A stretch of DNA of 64,000 bases from an uncultured Flavobacteriaceae bacterium (lineage in GTDB: Bacteria; Bacteroidota; Bacteroidia; Flavobacteriales; Flavobacteriaceae), in NCBI GenBank assembly GCA_905182835.1, contig CAJJDI010000010.1, positions 1 to 64,000 of the forward strand, given 5' to 3'. The translations under genes were made by a program, and so were the position numbers. Below the pieces are notes generated by a model. It was not told the DNA's origin. It did not search any database and saw only the letters and a list, made by a program, of their open reading frames with translations. Shown piece by piece: positions 43,734-53,574 of this stretch; the first letter of the stretch is position 1; the number at the start of each line of letters is the position of its first letter.

Positions 43734-45843
43734 AGGTAAATTCAAAAATATTGAGCTTGAGCAGCTAGATAATCCAAGTAAGAAGTTAAGTGAATTCGAG
43801 ACTTCAGAAGGAATTATGCTAAAATCAAGGTACAGTATTAAGGATTTAGACAAAGTTAAACACATGGGATTTGGCGCTGGGGTTGAACCTTTTTTAAGAG
43901 GTCCATACTCGAGTATGTACACAACTAAACCTTGGACAATAAGACAATACGCTGGATTTTCAACAGCTGAAGAAAGTAATGATTTTTATCAAAAAAATTT
44001 AAAGTCAGGTCAAAAAGGGTTGTCCGTTGCATTCGATTTAGCAACACACAGAGGTTATGATTCTGATCATGAAAGAGTTTCGGGTGATGTAGGGAAAGCA
44101 GGAGTTGCAATAGACACTGTTGAAGACATGAAAATTCTCTTCAACAAGATACCTCTAGATAAAATGAGTGTTTCAATGACAATGAACGGAGCTGTATTAC
44201 CTATAATGGCTTTTTATATTGTCGCCGCTCAAGAACAAGGTATAAATCTTAGTGAGTTAAAAGGGACTATTCAAAATGATATACTAAAAGAGTATATGGT
44301 TAGAAATACATATATATACCCACCGACGGAATCCATGAGGATAATTTCAGATATTTTCAAATTCACATCTGAAAAAATGCCAAAGTTTAATAGCATTAGC
44401 ATCTCTGGATATCACATGCAAGAGGCAGGAGCTACAAATGATATAGAGCTAGCTTACACACTTTGTAATGGAATAGAATATGTGAAAAACGGAATCAAGT
44501 CAGGGTTAAGTATAGACGAATTTGCTCCTAGATTATCTTTTTTCTGGGGTATAGGGATGAACCACTTTATGGAAATTGCCAAGCTAAGAGCAGGCAGGTT
44601 ACTTTGGAGTAAATTAATTAAAAAATTCGATCCTAAATTAAAAAAATCTTCAATGCTAAGAACTCACTGTCAAACTAGTGGATGGAGCTTAACTGAACAA
44701 GATCCTTTTAACAATATTACAAGAACATGCATTGAAGCTAGCGCTGCAATATTTGGAGGGACTCAAAGTTTACATACTAATTCATTAGATGAAGCAATTG
44801 CTTTGCCAACAGAATTTTCTTCAAGAATTGCAAGAAACACACAATTACATCTTCAACATGAAACCAAAATCACTAAAACAGTAGATCCTTGGGGAGGAAG
44901 TTATTATTTAGAAAGTTTAACAAATGATCTGGTTGATAAAGCTTGGACTCATATTGAAGAAATAGAGAGTTATGGCGGTATGACAAAAGCGATTGAAAAA
45001 GGAATTCCAAAAATGAGAATTGAGCAGTCTGCGACAAAAAAACAAGCAAAAATTGACTCTAAAAGAGATATTATTGTTGGTTTAAATGAGTTCAAGGTAA
45101 ATTATGATGAAAATATTCAATATTTAGAAATCAACAATAAAAAGGTTAAAGACTTACAGCTTAAAAGACTTAAAGAGGTAAAAGAAAGTAGAGATGATAA
45201 AAAAGTACAAGTCTCCTTAGAGAATTTAACAAGTGGTGCAGTTAATAACGAAAATTTACTAGCTTTGGCTGTAGAGGCAGCTAAAAGTAGAGCTACAATT
45301 GGAGAAATCAGCACAGCCTTAGAGAAAGTGTTTACTAGGTATAGTGCAAAAATCAATACATTTACCGGCGTGTATAGTAAAGAAATAAAAGACGACAGTA
45401 CATTCAAAGAAGCTATTGATTTAGCTAATGAGTTTTCAGACCTAGATGGAAGAAGACCTAGAATACTAATTGCTAAAATGGGACAGGATGGACATGACCG
45501 TGGCGCAAAAGTTATCGCTACAAGTTACGCAGATCTAGGATTTGATGTTGATATTGGACCTCTCTTTCAGACCCCACAAGAAGCTGCTAAACAAGCAATA
45601 GAAAATGATGTGCATATCTTAGGAATATCTTCTCTAGCTGGAGGACATAAAACTTTAGTACCCGAAGTAATTGATGAATTAAAGAAATACAAAAGAGAAG
45701 ATATTATGGTCATAGTTGGCGGAGTGGTTCCTAAACAAGATTATAGTTTCTTAAAAGATAAGGGGGTTACTGCAATTTTTGGACCTGGAACAAAAATCAG
45801 TGAAACTGCTAAAACTATACTTTCTATTCTGATGAATAAGTAG
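43726..45843 (+). CDS. mutB: Methylmalonyl-CoA mutase large subunit
   Basis: 705 residues from the ATG at 43726 ([14 protein letters not shown]); an in-frame ATG 21 nt earlier would lengthen the overlap with mutA and is less likely. Catalytic adenosylcobalamin-dependent chain. The substrate barrel (about 30-550) shows [32 protein letters not shown] and [12 protein letters not shown]. The C-terminal B12 domain (about 570-705) has [12 protein letters not shown], whose His ligates cobalt, plus GISSLAGGH and [10 protein letters not shown]. Works in propionate and branched-chain or odd-chain fatty acid breakdown, linking to the fad operon in this window. Confidence 0.97.
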   Translation: MSRGKFKNIELEQLDNPSKKLSEFETSEGIMLKSRYSIKDLDKVKHMGFGAGVEPFLRGPYSSMYTTKPWTIRQYAGFSTAEESNDFYQKNLKSGQKGLSVAFDLATHRGYDSDHERVSGDVGKAGVAIDTVEDMKILFNKIPLDKMSVSMTMNGAVLPIMAFYIVAAQEQGINLSELKGTIQNDILKEYMVRNTYIYPPTESMRIISDIFKFTSEKMPKFNSISISGYHMQEAGATNDIELAYTLCNGIEYVKNGIKSGLSIDEFAPRLSFFWGIGMNHFMEIAKLRAGRLLWSKLIKKFDPKLKKSSMLRTHCQTSGWSLTEQDPFNNITRTCIEASAAIFGGTQSLHTNSLDEAIALPTEFSSRIARNTQLHLQHETKITKTVDPWGGSYYLESLTNDLVDKAWTHIEEIESYGGMTKAIEKGIPKMRIEQSATKKQAKIDSKRDIIVGLNEFKVNYDENIQYLEINNKKVKDLQLKRLKEVKESRDDKKVQVSLENLTSGAVNNENLLALAVEAAKSRATIGEISTALEKVFTRYSAKINTFTGVYSKEIKDDSTFKEAIDLANEFSDLDGRRPRILIAKMGQDGHDRGAKVIATSYADLGFDVDIGPLFQTPQEAAKQAIENDVHILGISSLAGGHKTLVPEVIDELKKYKREDIMVIVGGVVPKQDYSFLKDKGVTAIFGPGTKISETAKTILSILMNK

Positions 45844-45951
45844 TGTTTAAATAATATTTCTTTCATTTTTTTCTCTCTTATAATGTTAACAAGTTATATT
45901 TTAAATATACCTAATTAGTTGTATTTTTATTTTTTATATATACCATTATAA

Positions 45952-46713
45952 ATGACTAAAATTATTGCTATTTCTAATCAAAAAGGCGGTGTTGGTAAAA
46001 CTACTACTTCTGTAAATCTGGCTGCTTCGTTAGGGGTGTTAGAACAAAATGTTCTATTGATAGATGCTGACCCACAAGCTAACGCCACATCATCTCTTGG
46101 TATTGATACAGAAACCATTGAGAGTGGTACCTATCAGGTACTTGAGCACACTAAGAAGATCAGTGAATGTGTTTTAAAAACTGATGTTCCAAATTTAGAT
46201 ATAATCCCTTCTCATATAGATTTAGTAGCCATTGAAATAGAATTAGTGGATACTCCTGACAGAGAATATATGTTAAAAAAAGCAATAAGTGAGTGTGAAT
46301 TAGATTACGATTATATAATTATCGATTGTGCACCTTCTCTAGGACTAATCACCTTAAATGCTTTAACAGCGGCGAATTCCGTTTTAATTCCAATTCAGTG
46401 TGAGTACCTTGCATTAGAAGGTCTTGTTAAATTGCTAAATACAATAAAAAGCATACAGAAAATACACAATTCCAATTTAGAGATCGAAGGAATGTTGTTA
46501 ACAATGTATGATTCCAGGTTAAACCTTGCAAATCAAATTGTTGCTGAAGTAAAAAATCATTTTGGTGAAATGGTCTTCAAGACTATCATTCAAAGAAATG
46601 TTAAACTTGGAGAGGCTCCAAGTTACGGGGAAAGCATAATTAATTATGATGTTGCAAGTAAAGGAGCAGAAAATTATTTAAGTTTAGCAAGAGAACTAAT
46701 TTCTAAAAATTAA
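45952..46713 (+). CDS. parA: Chromosome partitioning ATPase ParA
   Basis: 253 residues. Deviant Walker A motif NQKGGVGKTTTSVNLAASL (9-27), LLIDADPQANATSSLG and IIDCAPSLG. The small ATPase moves chromosomal origins with ParB. No N-terminal DNA-binding extension, so it is the chromosomal type. It heads the conserved string parA-parB-DUF5683-dapB-lepB-wbqC; parB follows after 7 nt. The 108-bp upstream region shows no clear promoter or parS site by eye. Confidence 0.96.
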   Translation: MTKIIAISNQKGGVGKTTTSVNLAASLGVLEQNVLLIDADPQANATSSLGIDTETIESGTYQVLEHTKKISECVLKTDVPNLDIIPSHIDLVAIEIELVDTPDREYMLKKAISECELDYDYIIIDCAPSLGLITLNALTAANSVLIPIQCEYLALEGLVKLLNTIKSIQKIHNSNLEIEGMLLTMYDSRLNLANQIVAEVKNHFGEMVFKTIIQRNVKLGEAPSYGESIINYDVASKGAENYLSLARELISKN

Positions 46714-46720
46714 CAAAAAG

Positions 46721-47551
46721 ATGGCTAGTAAAAAACAAGGTTTAGGAAGAGGCTTATCTGCTATGTTAAGTTCAGAAAAATTAGACACTAACAAATCCAA
46801 CATTAATGATATTGAATTAAGTGAAATTTCTGTTAACCCATTTCAACCGAGATCCAATTTTAGTAATAATTCCTTGAAGGAACTTAGTATTTCAATTAAA
46901 AACATTGGAATAATTCAACCGATAACAGTTCGAAAGATTGAAAACAATAAGTATCAATTAATTTCAGGAGAAAGAAGACTAAGGGCATGTAAAGAAATTG
47001 GATTAAAAAAAATACCAGCTTTTGTTAGAATGGCTAATGATCAAGATTCATTAGAAATGGCTCTTGTTGAAAACATACACAGACAAGATTTAGATGCTAT
47101 TGAAATTGCAATATCCTACCAGAGGTTACTAGAAGAAATTAATTTAACTCAAGAAGAACTTAGTGATAAAATTGGTAAAAACAGAACTACTATAAGTAAT
47201 TATTTAAGGCTGTTAAAGTTAGATCCTATAATACAAAGTGGTATTAGAGATGGATTTATTTCTATGGGACACGGTAGAGCCTTAATAAATGTAAGATCAA
47301 ATCAGGAGCAATTAAATATTTACAAAAAAATAATTTCTAAAAACTTATCGGTTAGAAATACGGAATTACTAGTTCGGGATTTAAAAGATGAACCTGTAAA
47401 AGGAATAAAAAAAATAAAAACAAAATTTATAAGTTCTTTACTTAGTACAGATGTCCATCTTACTAAGGAAAAAAATGGAAAAGGAAATTTTGTTATAAAT
47501 TTTAAAAACGAGGGTGAGTTTAATAGAATTAATAAATTATTAAATGAATAA
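46721..47551 (+). CDS. parB: Chromosome partitioning protein ParB
   Basis: 276 residues. N-terminal CTP-binding ParB/Sulfiredoxin-like domain with NPFQPRSNF and the arginine-rich LISGERRLRACKEIGLK (about 87-103). Central helix-turn-helix (LTQEELSDKIGKNRTTISNY, about 146-165) for parS binding. C-terminal dimerisation part. Loads on parS sites near the origin and works with ParA. It overlaps the DUF5683 gene by 8 bp. Confidence 0.95.
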   Translation: MASKKQGLGRGLSAMLSSEKLDTNKSNINDIELSEISVNPFQPRSNFSNNSLKELSISIKNIGIIQPITVRKIENNKYQLISGERRLRACKEIGLKKIPAFVRMANDQDSLEMALVENIHRQDLDAIEIAISYQRLLEEINLTQEELSDKIGKNRTTISNYLRLLKLDPIIQSGIRDGFISMGHGRALINVRSNQEQLNIYKKIISKNLSVRNTELLVRDLKDEPVKGIKKIKTKFISSLLSTDVHLTKEKNGKGNFVINFKNEGEFNRINKLLNE

Positions 47552-48095
47552 TAGTAAGCTAATTTTATTTTTTATTACTTTAATTATCTCTCAGAGTATT
47601 TTTTCTCAGGGGACAGATCTTAAAGAGGAAAATAAAAAAATATTAGCTCCAGCTAAAGCAGCTTTCTTTTCTGCTATTTTACCTGGACTTGGTCAGGCTT
47701 ATAATAAAAAATACTGGAAAATACCTATCGTTTATGGCGCAATTGGGACTGGTATATATTTTCATAATCAAAATAACAAGAGTTACAAAAGATATAGAGG
47801 CGCATATAAAAGAAGGCTAGCTGGTTTTTCTGATGATGAGTTTTGGGGAACTGGCATTACGCCAAATATTTCAAATGACGGTCTTATAAGGGCTCAAAAA
47901 CAATTAAAAAGAAACAAAGAAATGTCTATTCTTGTTACCATCGGTCTCTATGCTCTTAATATTATTGATGCAAATGTAGATGCACATTTAATGCAATATA
48001 ATATTGATGATAACCTGTCCTTATCCCCTATTTACAATTTCAATGAAGTCAATTCAACATCGAACTTGTCTTTAAGTTTAAAATTAAAATTATGA
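47544..48095 (+). CDS. DUF5683 family exported or membrane protein
   Basis: 183 residues. Signal peptide about 1-22 (ends SIFSQ). APAKAAFFSAILPGLGQAYN followed by KKYWKIPIVYGAIGTGIYF matches the Bacteroidota DUF5683 family, with two short hydrophobic segments. Function unknown. It is always close to parB and dapB in relatives I recall. It overlaps parB by 8 bp and dapB by 4 bp. Confidence 0.88.
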   Translation: MNNSKLILFFITLIISQSIFSQGTDLKEENKKILAPAKAAFFSAILPGLGQAYNKKYWKIPIVYGAIGTGIYFHNQNNKSYKRYRGAYKRRLAGFSDDEFWGTGITPNISNDGLIRAQKQLKRNKEMSILVTIGLYALNIIDANVDAHLMQYNIDDNLSLSPIYNFNEVNSTSNLSLSLKLKL

Positions 48096-48790
48096 AGATT
48101 GGTATTATTGGATACGGAAAAATGGGAAAGACAATTGAAAAAATTGCTTTAACAAGAGGTCACTCGATTGAATTTAAAGTAAATGATTACAATAAAGGTG
48201 TAACTAAAGATGTTGATATCGCTATCGATTTCAGTACTCCAGAATCTGCATTTAATAATATTTATAATTGTTTAGAAAACAATACCCCTATTATTAGTGG
48301 CACAACTGGATGGCTAGATAAGTTAGGGGAAATCAAAAAAAGATGTAAAGAGAAAAATGGAAGTTTTCTATACGCTTCCAATTTTAGCCTAGGAGCTAAT
48401 ATTTTTTTCGAATTAAATAAAAAGCTTGCTCTTTTAATGTCGGATAAAAATGAATACAAAGTTTCTCTTAATGAAACGCATCATATTCATAAATTAGACA
48501 AACCTAGTGGTACCGCAATTACTATTGCGGAGGGTATTATATCCAGCTCTAAACATGAAGCTTGGCAATTGCATTCAAAAACAAATGCTGGCATTCATAT
48601 TAACTCAATTCGGGAAAAGGAAATAAATGGAATTCATGAAGTGAAATACAAATCTGATAATGATTTGATTTCTATCAAACACGAAGCCTTTAGTCGAGAT
48701 GGATTTGCATTAGGAGCGGTTGTAGCTGCAGAATGGTTAGTTAACAAAAAAGGATGTTTCACCATTAGTGATATGTTAAATCTCGGTTAA
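48092..48790 (+). CDS. dapB: 4-hydroxy-tetrahydrodipicolinate reductase
   Basis: 232 residues. NAD(P)H-dependent reductase of lysine and meso-diaminopimelate synthesis. IGIIGYGKMGKTIEKIA (3-19) binds the nucleotide. The substrate motif is HHIHKLDKPSGTA (about 131-143), and the end motif is FSRDGFALGAVVAAEWL. It is a shorter form than E. coli DapB, typical for Bacteroidota. It overlaps the DUF5683 gene (ATGA) and precedes lepB by 54 nt. Confidence 0.95.
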   Translation: MKIGIIGYGKMGKTIEKIALTRGHSIEFKVNDYNKGVTKDVDIAIDFSTPESAFNNIYNCLENNTPIISGTTGWLDKLGEIKKRCKEKNGSFLYASNFSLGANIFFELNKKLALLMSDKNEYKVSLNETHHIHKLDKPSGTAITIAEGIISSSKHEAWQLHSKTNAGIHINSIREKEINGIHEVKYKSDNDLISIKHEAFSRDGFALGAVVAAEWLVNKKGCFTISDMLNLG

Positions 48791-48844
48791 ATAGTAAATA
48801 ACTTAAAAGTAAAGGGCTTATTTTTAACAAAAAATAATTAAAGA

Positions 48845-50392
48845 ATGTCGTACCAATATTGGTTAATAGTATTTATTGCAGTCCAAATTATTCATGGTTT
48901 AGGAACATGGAAATTATATAGTATAGCAGGAGAAAAATCGTGGAGTGCATTCGTTCCAGTATATAATGCGATTGTTTTAATGAGAATTATAAACAGAGAA
49001 TGGTGGCTAGTTTTTTTACTTTTCTTGCCGGTTATTAATATTATTATGTTTGTTGTAATCTGGGTAGAAATAGCTAGAAGTTTTGGGAAAAACAGCTACT
49101 TAGATACTTTCTTATCCATTATTTCTTTAGGTTTCTACACCTACTATTTAAACTATATTGAAGATGTAAAATATGTAAAAGACAGAAATATAAATCCAAA
49201 AAGTACAAGTGGAGAATGGACAAGCTCACTTATTTTTGCAATTATCGCTGCTACTATAGTCCATAACTATGTAATGCAGCCATACACAATCCCTACTTCA
49301 TCTCTTGAAAAGTCACTTTTAGTGGGTGATTTTCTATTCGTCAGCAAGTTTCATTATGGAGCAAGGGTTCCAATGACAGCCATAGCTGCCCCAATGGTCC
49401 ACGATACAATTCCTATTATTAAAGCAAAATCATATTTAGAATATTTTGAATTACCATATTTAAGAATACCTGGATTTCAAAAAATAAAAAACAACGATAT
49501 TGTTGTATTTAACTGGCCAGTAGATACGATGCTAAACATGTATTATACGGACAAGTATCATTACAAGCCGATTGACAAAAAGACTAACTACGTAAAAAGA
49601 TGCGTAGGAATCGCAGGAGATACTTTAGAAATTAAAGATGGTTATGTTTACATAAATGGAGAGAAAAACAAATTAAATGATCGTGCAGAGCTACAATTCT
49701 CTTACTTGGTACAACCAAAAAATAGGACTTTTAGTAAAAAAGTAATGGTTAATAATTATGATGTGACCGATCCTTTTGGAATAATAAATAGAGAAAATAC
49801 TTATAAGTTTATCGCAATGAGTGATAAGACTATTAATAAATTCAAAAACCATCCTAATGTTGGTTCTATTGAAAAAGATTTAGCAATTAACGGTCAAAGA
49901 GATTCGAATATATTTCCACATAACGAAAATTACAATTGGAATAATGATTTTTTCGGACCAATATACATACCGAAATCTGGAGCTAAGATTAAAATTAACA
50001 AAGAGAATTTACCAGTTTATAAAAGAGTCATTGAAGTATATGAAAAAAATACACTAAGTGTAGTGGGTGAAAATATTTTCATAAATGAAGAACTTAGTAC
50101 GGATTACACTTTCAAACAAGATTACTATTGGCTTATGGGGGATAACCGTCATAATTCACAGGATTCAAGAGCATGGGGTTTTGTTCCTTTTGATCATGTG
50201 GTTGGCAAACCAGTATTTAAATGGTTAAGTTGGAATACAAACGGAAAGGGAATTAATAAAATCAGATGGGATAGAATGTTTACTACAGTACATGGAGCAG
50301 GTAATCCTACTTCTTATTTTGTGCCGTTTTTAATATTTCTTGGAATTTATTTCGGAGTCAAAAAGTGGAAACAATACAAAAAAGAGGATTAA
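48845..50392 (+). CDS. lepB: Signal peptidase I, long Bacteroidota form
   Basis: 515 residues, much longer than typical LepB. Three or four membrane helices at the N-terminus (about 5-22, 33-50, 54-77, 128-146) form a DUF5684-like region. The catalytic Ser lies in YTIPTSSLEKSLLVGDFLF (S153 by alignment with S-M-E-P-T-L), the general-base Lys in TNYVKRCVGIAGDTL (K251), and the late motif is GDNRHNSQDSRAWGFVP. A large insertion (about 270-430) separates the Lys region from the last motif. A C-terminal membrane helix (about 488-505) is also present. Cleaves signal peptides, including those of the many exported proteins here. The stop overlaps the WbqC ATG (TAATG). Confidence 0.93.
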   Translation: MSYQYWLIVFIAVQIIHGLGTWKLYSIAGEKSWSAFVPVYNAIVLMRIINREWWLVFLLFLPVINIIMFVVIWVEIARSFGKNSYLDTFLSIISLGFYTYYLNYIEDVKYVKDRNINPKSTSGEWTSSLIFAIIAATIVHNYVMQPYTIPTSSLEKSLLVGDFLFVSKFHYGARVPMTAIAAPMVHDTIPIIKAKSYLEYFELPYLRIPGFQKIKNNDIVVFNWPVDTMLNMYYTDKYHYKPIDKKTNYVKRCVGIAGDTLEIKDGYVYINGEKNKLNDRAELQFSYLVQPKNRTFSKKVMVNNYDVTDPFGIINRENTYKFIAMSDKTINKFKNHPNVGSIEKDLAINGQRDSNIFPHNENYNWNNDFFGPIYIPKSGAKIKINKENLPVYKRVIEVYEKNTLSVVGENIFINEELSTDYTFKQDYYWLMGDNRHNSQDSRAWGFVPFDHVVGKPVFKWLSWNTNGKGINKIRWDRMFTTVHGAGNPTSYFVPFLIFLGIYFGVKKWKQYKKED

Positions 50393-50994
50393 TGAATATT
50401 TTAGTTCATCCAAATTACTTTCCAAATATTCATCAGTTTACAAAAATAATTAAAGCAAGTAATATACTTTTTGAAGTAAGTGACAATTACCAAAAACAAA
50501 CTTTTAGAAATAGAACATATATTTATGGAGCTAATGGAAAGTTAGGCCTGTTCATTCCTGTTATACATACTCATAATAATAGAGAGCTATTTAGAGATAT
50601 CAAAATATCTTATGATAGCGATTGGATGGCACTTCACCTGAAATCTTTACAAAGCGCTTATAGAAGCTCTCCTTATTTTGAATATTTTGAAGATGATTTT
50701 ATCGCTTTATATTCTAAAAAAGAAAAATTTCTTGTTGATTTTAACATTAAATGTCTGCAACTAATTTTAGAATGTTTAGATATTAATATTAATCACAGCT
50801 TTACAAAAAAATATACTAAAAACTCCCTCGACACTATAGATTTAAGAGATTTTAGTATAGCTAGGAAAGAAAACAATATTGAACTAAAAAAATACATTCA
50901 AGTTTTTGGTTCTAAGCATGGTTTTATATCTAATTTAAGTATCCTGGACCTTCTATTTAATGAAGGTAATAATTCATTAAATCTTATAAATTAA
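50392..50994 (+). CDS. WbqC family protein
   Basis: 200 residues from the ATG at 50392, which overlaps the lepB stop in TAATG. An upstream in-frame ATG at 50365 lies within lepB and is less likely. HPNYFPNIHQFTKI at the start and LKSLQSAYRSSPYFEYFEDD fit the WbqC-like family found in polysaccharide loci and next to lepB in flavobacteria. No catalytic mechanism is known to me. The 3' end overlaps the convergent membrane nuclease gene by 11 bp. Confidence 0.87.
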   Translation: MNILVHPNYFPNIHQFTKIIKASNILFEVSDNYQKQTFRNRTYIYGANGKLGLFIPVIHTHNNRELFRDIKISYDSDWMALHLKSLQSAYRSSPYFEYFEDDFIALYSKKEKFLVDFNIKCLQLILECLDININHSFTKKYTKNSLDTIDLRDFSIARKENNIELKKYIQVFGSKHGFISNLSILDLLFNEGNNSLNLIN

Positions 50995-52003
50995 AAACTG
51001 AAATTATCGGGAAATGATCGGATAGATTTTTATTAAAAGTCTTGAATTCATTTATTCTAAAAGAGTTGTCCATTAAGATAAAGTCAATTCGCATTGGGAA
51101 ATACTTAAAATTATAGGTACTACCAAAGCCACTACCGGCAGAATCAAATGAATCCACTAAACTTCCTTTTAATAGCTTATAAACATACGAGTAAGCAGTA
51201 TTATTAAAATCCCCAGAAAGAACTACTCTATATGGAGAACTTTGAATATGCTTCGAAATAATATTGGATTGATCTTCTTGAATTTTAAATGTATTGTCAA
51301 ATACATTTAAAATCTTATCAGAACTATTATCTTCAAAAGTTTTTAATTCAGACTCTAATTTAAAAGACTGAAGATGAATATTATAAAACCTTAAAGTATC
51401 TCTATCTTTTATTACATCTACAAATATTGCGATAGCTGAAGAGTTCTCTGAAACAACAACTCCTTTGTTAACTATTGGAAATTTAGAAAAAATAGCCAAT
51501 CCATAACTGGTTTTACCTCCACTTAAAGAGGAATGTTGATAAGGGTAGGGTTTTAATAAAAAACTTTCAGTGCTGCTGAACTCTTGTATATTAATTACAT
51601 CCGGTTTCTCAACATCAATAAATGACTTAATTTTATTTAAAATATCATCATCCTCAATCCAGTCATATAAATTAAATAGTCGAACGTTATAACTCATCAC
51701 ACTAATACTATTTGAACTAACTCTCTTTATATTTTGAGAAATTTTAAAAAAAGATAGTACATGACTATAACCAATTAATAAAATTAAAAGTGATAAGAAA
51801 AATTGCTTCTTTAATTTAATTATCCAGTATATGCAAAATAAAAAGTTAATAATTAGTAAAACTGGTACAGATAAACTCACAAAAGATAAGTAAGGAAACA
51901 GACTGGGTTTTATATACTGTAGAGTGTAGGAAAATAATAAAAGTATTGCTAAAATAGAATTAACAAAATACACTAACTTATCAATGAGGTTAAGGTTTTT
52001 CAT
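50984..52003 (-). CDS. Membrane-anchored endonuclease/exonuclease/phosphatase family protein
   Basis: 339 residues. Three N-terminal membrane helices (about 10-30, 37-60, 68-88) are followed by an EEP-fold domain facing the periplasm. Family motifs seen: SVMSYNVRLFN, DVINIQEF (catalytic Glu), VVLSGDFNNTAYSYVYK (Asp and Asn) and LSDHFPIISVF (final Asp-His). Substrate may be DNA, RNA or a phospholipid-like phosphodiester; it cannot be told from sequence. It is last in the TPR-ribH-mutL-rhomboid-rhomboid run, 6 nt after the second rhomboid gene. Confidence 0.9.
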   Translation of the reverse strand: MKNLNLIDKLVYFVNSILAILLLFSYTLQYIKPSLFPYLSFVSLSVPVLLIINFLFCIYWIIKLKKQFFLSLLILLIGYSHVLSFFKISQNIKRVSSNSISVMSYNVRLFNLYDWIEDDDILNKIKSFIDVEKPDVINIQEFSSTESFLLKPYPYQHSSLSGGKTSYGLAIFSKFPIVNKGVVVSENSSAIAIFVDVIKDRDTLRFYNIHLQSFKLESELKTFEDNSSDKILNVFDNTFKIQEDQSNIISKHIQSSPYRVVLSGDFNNTAYSYVYKLLKGSLVDSFDSAGSGFGSTYNFKYFPMRIDFILMDNSFRINEFKTFNKNLSDHFPIISVFNL

Positions 52004-52009
52004 TAAACA

Positions 52010-52828
52010 TTATTTTTTTCCAGCCTTAAATAAAAACTCCTTTTCATCTTCTGATAAATTATCATAACCACTCTTACTTATTTTATCTAAAATAATATCA
52101 ATTCTTTTTTGTGTTGCAGCATCACTTTTTAGGTTACTTTTTTTAACACTATCGTTCTTGTAATATTTCATTTTAGATTTCACAGAAAAGTAGGATTGGA
52201 TAGATTTCCAATTAAATAAAGGATTCTTATTATTAGAATATAAATTAGAATAAAAATACATACCAAGTAAATCACCACCAATATGAGCGATAAAGCCCCC
52301 GGAATTAGTACCAAAAGCTCCCAATACATCAATTAAAATAATAAAATAAGCTATATACTTGAGTTCAACCTTCCAAAAAGCAATTGGAACGAGTTTATAC
52401 GGCATATAAAGACATAAAAAGATTAAAAGTGCCCTTACCCCTGCTGAAGCGCCAATTAATGGGCCAAGGTCTTTATTTGAGATTAAAATTGATGAGTATA
52501 AAACAAAAAACAAGCCACCAGTTAGAATTCCATATAAATATATTTTAATAGGAAGACTATTATTAAAAACATTAACTAATGCGTTACTTACATAAAAGAG
52601 TACTAACATATTAAAAAATAAGTCCCATATACTTATGTGGATAAAAGAATATGTAATAAAAGTCCATGGCTTAAATAAAACATCTTCAATATTTGAATTA
52701 AGCTGAAAAAAATCAAGAATGATACTTTTAAAAAGTAAAGTAAGTAGAAATATTAATGCATTATAAAATATTATCTTTTCAAAGATTGAAAATGATTTAT
52801 ATTTTATTTTAAGATCATTTAATTCCAT
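52010..52828 (-). CDS. Rhomboid family intramembrane protease (second of pair)
   Basis: 272 residues. Six predicted membrane helices with a nucleophile motif LIGASAGVRA (GxSx type) and the catalytic His in FIAHIGGDLLGMY. The C-terminal soluble tail of about 70 residues ends KISKSGYDNLSEDEKEFLF, a helical motif frequent at the end of Bacteroidota rhomboids. Both catalytic residues are present, so it is probably active. The start overlaps the upstream rhomboid gene by 10 bp. Confidence 0.92.
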   Translation of the reverse strand: MELNDLKIKYKSFSIFEKIIFYNALIFLLTLLFKSIILDFFQLNSNIEDVLFKPWTFITYSFIHISIWDLFFNMLVLFYVSNALVNVFNNSLPIKIYLYGILTGGLFFVLYSSILISNKDLGPLIGASAGVRALLIFLCLYMPYKLVPIAFWKVELKYIAYFIILIDVLGAFGTNSGGFIAHIGGDLLGMYFYSNLYSNNKNPLFNWKSIQSYFSVKSKMKYYKNDSVKKSNLKSDAATQKRIDIILDKISKSGYDNLSEDEKEFLFKAGKK

Positions 52829-53571
52829 CTACTTGAGTTGAATTGATTTTTTTTCCAGTAGTACATTATTAAAAATCCTGTAAAAGCACCACCAAGATGC
52901 GCAATATAAGCAGTATTACTTGGACTGAAAATTGAAGTTCCAGTTACCGCAGAGAATAAATCTAATAAAATAATTCCTGGTATAAAATACTTTGCCTTAA
53001 CAGGGAAAGGTAAAAACAATAGCATTAATTTACTTTCAGGAAATAAATATCCAAATGCAACTAAAATACCCATTATTGCTCCCGAAGCACCAACCATTGT
53101 TGTATTAAATGCAGATAAAAAAGTGCCTAAGTCTAATTCATTAATTACCGATAACCAACCCGAATTGTATTTACCTTGATTTAAAAGATCTAAAATCTCT
53201 GACTTACTTATATCTGATGAAACTAATACATCAAGAATACTATAAAAACTATAATAAGAGAAAATCAAAGAAATTATAGCTGCTCCTAAGCCACAAGAAA
53301 AATATAGAAATAAAAATTTGTTTGTTCCATAAACCTGCTCAACAGCAGTACCAAACATATAAAGGGCAGCCATATTAAATATTAAGTGCATCAAATCTCC
53401 GTGCATAAACATATGAGAAATGATTTGCCAAGGTTGAAATATATTGTTTTCTGGAAAATATAAACCAAAAATTGAATACATTAAATCAGGGTTAATTAGA
53501 AATGTTGCACCAAACATAATAACATTAATTATTAATAGGTGTTTGACTCCATCTGAAATTCTTCTAAACAT
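52819..53571 (-). CDS. Rhomboid family intramembrane serine protease (first of pair)
   Basis: 250 residues with about six membrane helices. Active-site serine in VGASGAIMGILVAFG and histidine in YIAHLGGAFTGF. HMFMHGDLMHLIFNMAALYMF (two pieces: HMFMHGDLMHLIFN and MAALYMF) is the typical H-x-x-x-H-L-x-x-N loop. No large soluble tail. It is 3 nt after mutL and overlaps the second rhomboid gene by 10 bp. The two paralogues diverge strongly, so they probably have different substrates. Confidence 0.93.
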   Translation of the reverse strand: MFRRISDGVKHLLIINVIMFGATFLINPDLMYSIFGLYFPENNIFQPWQIISHMFMHGDLMHLIFNMAALYMFGTAVEQVYGTNKFLFLYFSCGLGAAIISLIFSYYSFYSILDVLVSSDISKSEILDLLNQGKYNSGWLSVINELDLGTFLSAFNTTMVGASGAIMGILVAFGYLFPESKLMLLFLPFPVKAKYFIPGIILLDLFSAVTGTSIFSPSNTAYIAHLGGAFTGFLIMYYWKKNQFNSSRWN

Positions 53572-53574
53572 ATT

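Noticed and set aside
45844-45951. Search for a parS site in front of parA
   Set aside because: No 16-bp GC-rich palindrome of the parS type is visible in the 108-bp gap; only short AT palindromes such as TATATTT-T-AAATATA, which are expected by chance.
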